From Methylococcaceae bacterium (lineage in GTDB: Bacteria; Pseudomonadota; Gammaproteobacteria; Methylococcales; Methylomonadaceae), in assembly GCA_030699345.1 (NCBI GenBank), contig JAUYMX010000124.1, positions 1 to 8,118 of the forward strand: DNA of 8,118 nt, read 5' to 3'. The notes beneath the pieces were generated by a model, which did not search any database, had not been told where the DNA came from, and was given only the letters and a program-made list of their open reading frames with translations. The translations under genes were made by a program, and so were the position numbers. This document shows positions 6,356-8,118 of the stretch, one piece after another. The stretch's first letter is position 1. Each line of letters begins with the position of its first letter.

Positions 6356-7789
6356 ATGGAAGCTAAAACAGCGGTTGATGAATCTACAATCCATGCCGAA
6401 GTGGTCGTTCTGGGCGGAGGCCCAGGCGGTTACACGGCAGCATTTCGTGCAGCGGATTTAGGTAAGCAAGTCGTTTTAATCGAACGTTATCCAGTATTGG
6501 GCGGCGTTTGCCTTAATGTCGGCTGCATTCCGTCCAAAGCTTTATTGCACATGGCACAAGTCATTCATGAATTGGATGACTTTGAAAAACATGGCATCAG
6601 TTACGGCAAGCCGACTTTTGACATCGACAAAATTCGTTCCTGGAAAGAAAGCGTCAGCAAAGGCCTGAATGATGGCCTGGCTCGTCTGGTAAAGCAGCGT
6701 AAAGTGACGTTACTGCAAGGCGTTGGTCAATTTACCTCCAGCAACAGCATCGAAGTCAAAAGTGACACGGAAATTAAAACCGTTACCTTTGATCAAGCCA
6801 TTATTGCGGCAGGTTCAACACCTACCAAAATCCCCAGTTTTCCGCATGATGACCCGCGCCTTTGGGATTCCACCGATGCACTGGAACTCAAAACAATTCC
6901 TAAAAAATTGTTGATTGTTGGTGGCGGTATTATTGGCCTGGAAATGGCGACCGTTTATCATGCTCTGGGTTCAGAAATCAGCGTGGTCGAGCTGATGGAG
7001 CAAATCATCCCCGGCTGCGATAACGATCTGGTGACACCTTTATATCGCCACATTAAAAAGCAATACAAAAATATCTGGCTGAATACCAAAGTCACTGGCA
7101 TAACAGCTCATAAAAAAGCTTTAGAAGTCAGCTTTGAAGGCAAAGACGCGCCCGCATCGGAAACATACGATGCGGTACTGGTTGCTGTGGGCCGACGTCC
7201 AAATGGTAAGAAAATCGCAGCCGAACTGGCCGGTATCAATGTTGATGACGCCGGTTTTATCGCCGTCGACAAACAACAACGCACTAACGTCCCGCACATT
7301 TTTGCTATCGGCGACATCGTTGGCAACCCAATGCTTGCCCACAAAGCCGTGCATGAAGGCAAAGTAGCAGCGGAAGTGGCTGCTGGTCATAAATCTGCAT
7401 TTGACGCACTGACCATACCTTCGGTCGCCTACACCGATCCGGAAGTGGCATGGATGGGCTTAACTGAAAACCAGGCGGCTGAACAAGGTATCGCTTACGA
7501 CAAAGCCGTATTCCCATGGGCCGCCAGTGGCCGTTCATTAAGCATCGGTCGCAAAGAAGGCTTAACGAAAATAATCTGCGAAAAAGACACCGGTAGAGTT
7601 CTCGGTGCCGGGATAGTCGGCACTAACGCTGGGGAATTAATTGGCGAAGCCGTACTGGCATTGGAAATGGGTGCTGATGCTGAAGACATTGGTTTGACCA
7701 TCCATCCGCATCCAACATTGTCAGAAACTTTCGCTTTCGCTGCGGAAATGATTACCGGCACGATTACTGATCTGTACATCAAAAAATAA
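6356..7789 (+). CDS. lpdA: Dihydrolipoyl dehydrogenase (E3)
   Basis: LpdA is the FAD-dependent flavoprotein that reoxidises dihydrolipoyl groups on E2 and reduces NAD+. The 477 residues show all the expected elements: the FAD motif GGGPGGYTAA (about 20-29), the redox disulfide C52/C57 in CLNVGCIPSK, the NAD motif GGGIIG (189-194) ending with E212, which fits NAD rather than NADP, the second FAD motif AIGD (D319), and the C-terminal catalytic pair H452/E457 in HPHPTLSE, which acts across the dimer. There is no fused N-terminal lipoyl domain, unlike in some E3 proteins. AAGGAG (6343-6348) overlaps the aceF stop codon and lies seven bases before ATG 6356, a strong ribosome site. The 12-base gap to aceF indicates one operon. 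The stop is followed two bases later by a long inverted repeat. Confidence 0.97.
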   Translation: MEAKTAVDESTIHAEVVVLGGGPGGYTAAFRAADLGKQVVLIERYPVLGGVCLNVGCIPSKALLHMAQVIHELDDFEKHGISYGKPTFDIDKIRSWKESVSKGLNDGLARLVKQRKVTLLQGVGQFTSSNSIEVKSDTEIKTVTFDQAIIAAGSTPTKIPSFPHDDPRLWDSTDALELKTIPKKLLIVGGGIIGLEMATVYHALGSEISVVELMEQIIPGCDNDLVTPLYRHIKKQYKNIWLNTKVTGITAHKKALEVSFEGKDAPASETYDAVLVAVGRRPNGKKIAAELAGINVDDAGFIAVDKQQRTNVPHIFAIGDIVGNPMLAHKAVHEGKVAAEVAAGHKSAFDALTIPSVAYTDPEVAWMGLTENQAAEQGIAYDKAVFPWAASGRSLSIGRKEGLTKIICEKDTGRVLGAGIVGTNAGELIGEAVLALEMGADAEDIGLTIHPHPTLSETFAFAAEMITGTITDLYIKK

Positions 7790-7791
7790 TC

Positions 7792-7873
7792 AGTCCGTAG
7801 GATGTACTTCACAGAGTGAAGCGCATCATTTCTCGACAGATGCGCTTCGTTTCCTCAGCACATCCTACAGACT
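7792..7873. repeat. Nested inverted repeat resembling two REP units facing each other (BIME-like)
   Basis: The outer stem pairs 7792-7805 with 7860-7873 (14 positions, one C/A mismatch at 7796/7869). It includes GTAGGATGT with ACATCCTAC. The inner stem pairs GAAGCGCATC (7818-7827) with GATGCGCTTC (7839-7848), a perfect 10 bases around an 11-base loop. The left half also folds by itself as a classic REP shape: GTAG (7797-7800), then a hairpin in which GATG pairs with CATC (7824-7827) and CTTCAC (7807-7812) pairs with GTGAAG (7816-7821). The right half read on the minus strand starts with the same GTAGGATGT and has AGCGCATC, but its inner stem is degraded. REP units with a GTAG foot are known to be mobilised in trans by RAYT (TnpA_REP) enzymes; none is encoded here. 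No T run follows, so it is not an obvious intrinsic terminator, although it could stabilise the 3' end of the PDH mRNA. Confidence 0.75.
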
Positions 7874-7917
7874 ATTTGTCTCGCACACTCAACAACCAAC
7901 CGTAAGGCTCGGCGCTT

Positions 7918-8109
7918 ATGTTTCCAGAGTTTGGTCAAATCATCATCGTCGGCCTGATGATCGTAATTCCCATCGGTGTCATTTATAACAAAGCCGGTTT
8001 TAATCCTGCCTGGGCTTTATTGGTGTTTTTGCCGGGCTTCGGTTTATTACTGATATTTTTGCAGCTTGGCCTGATGGATTGGCCCGCCCACAAAAATCAT
8101 TCCGAGTAG
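7918..8109 (+). CDS. Small hypothetical protein with two membrane helices
   Basis: This 63-residue product is very hydrophobic. Helix 1 spans about residues 7-23 and helix 2 about 31-53, joined by a short loop YNKAGFNP, with a polar tail AHKNHSE. The pattern K-A-G-F-x-P/W-x-x-L-L-x-x-x-P followed by a second helix ending near W-P is familiar from small bacterial inner-membrane proteins of unknown function; I cannot name a family. ATG 7918 follows TAAGG (7903-7907) at about ten bases, a moderate ribosome site. It lies 128 bases after lpdA, beyond the REP-like element, and may be the first gene of a new unit with the start codon at 8113. The protein composition (alternating hydrophobic helices, clear loop) supports a real gene despite the small size. 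Confidence 0.7.
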   Translation: MFPEFGQIIIVGLMIVIPIGVIYNKAGFNPAWALLVFLPGFGLLLIFLQLGLMDWPAHKNHSE

Positions 8110-8112
8110 ACC

Positions 8113-8118
8113 ATGGAA
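8113..8118 (+). CDS. Possible start of the next gene (only two codons visible)
   Basis: ATG GAA begins three bases after the stop of the 63-residue protein, with CCGAG (8102-8106) at a plausible ribosome-site distance. Only two codons are in the window, so this is a guess based on position. Confidence 0.2.

Noticed and set aside
6356..6420. N-terminal lipoyl domain fused to LpdA
   Set aside because: Only about 14 residues precede the first beta strand of the FAD fold, and no DKA-type lipoyl motif is present.
7797..7880. Rho-independent terminator after lpdA
   Set aside because: The stems are strong but no run of T follows on either strand; the GTAG feet and paired arrangement fit a REP pair better.

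Overview
The window comes from a Gram-negative, probably gammaproteobacterial, chromosome of moderate GC. The pyruvate dehydrogenase E1 is the long homodimeric AceE type, there is an outer-membrane quality-control protease of the BepA/YfgC type, and the three pyruvate dehydrogenase (PDH) genes are ordered aceE-aceF-lpdA. The style of the extragenic repeat and of the small membrane protein reminds me of gammaproteobacterial methanotrophs (Methylobacter/Methylomonas-like). That is an impression from memory, not something the sequence proves.

Layout. Bases 1-1040 (minus strand) hold the N-terminal 346 codons of a BepA-like M48 metalloprotease that runs off the left edge. Bases 1041-1253 are a gap that probably carries its promoter and contains an unusual run of nine G (read on the gene strand). 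Bases 1254-2027 (minus) encode a 257-residue bitopic protein with a four-cysteine zinc ribbon, one membrane helix and three Sel1-like repeats. Bases 2028-2357 form a divergent intergenic region rich in perfect inverted repeats, with a reasonable sigma70-type promoter just before aceE. Bases 2358-7789 (plus) are the PDH operon: aceE (E1, 892 aa), aceF (E2 with a single lipoyl domain, 430 aa) and lpdA (E3, 477 aa), separated by only 14 and 12 bases. Bases 7790-7917 carry a long nested inverted repeat that looks like two REP units (each with a GTAG foot) facing each other. Bases 7918-8109 encode a 63-residue protein with two membrane helices, and another start codon follows three bases later at the right edge.

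How the genes work together. AceE decarboxylates pyruvate and transfers the acetyl group to the lipoyl arm of AceF, AceF passes it to CoA, and LpdA reoxidises the lipoyl group with NAD+. All the key catalytic residues I could check are present, so the complex should be active. The two leftward genes are envelope proteins with helical repeats and are functionally separate from PDH.

The coding content is mostly conventional. The parts worth a second look are non-coding: the REP pair behind lpdA, the array of palindromes between the divergent genes (including two mutually exclusive pairings and a TTTCA-N3-TGAAA motif that recurs upstream of bepA), and the homopolymer runs at the start of bepA. 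I found no CRISPR array, tRNA, rRNA, insertion sequence, toxin-antitoxin pair or defence system.
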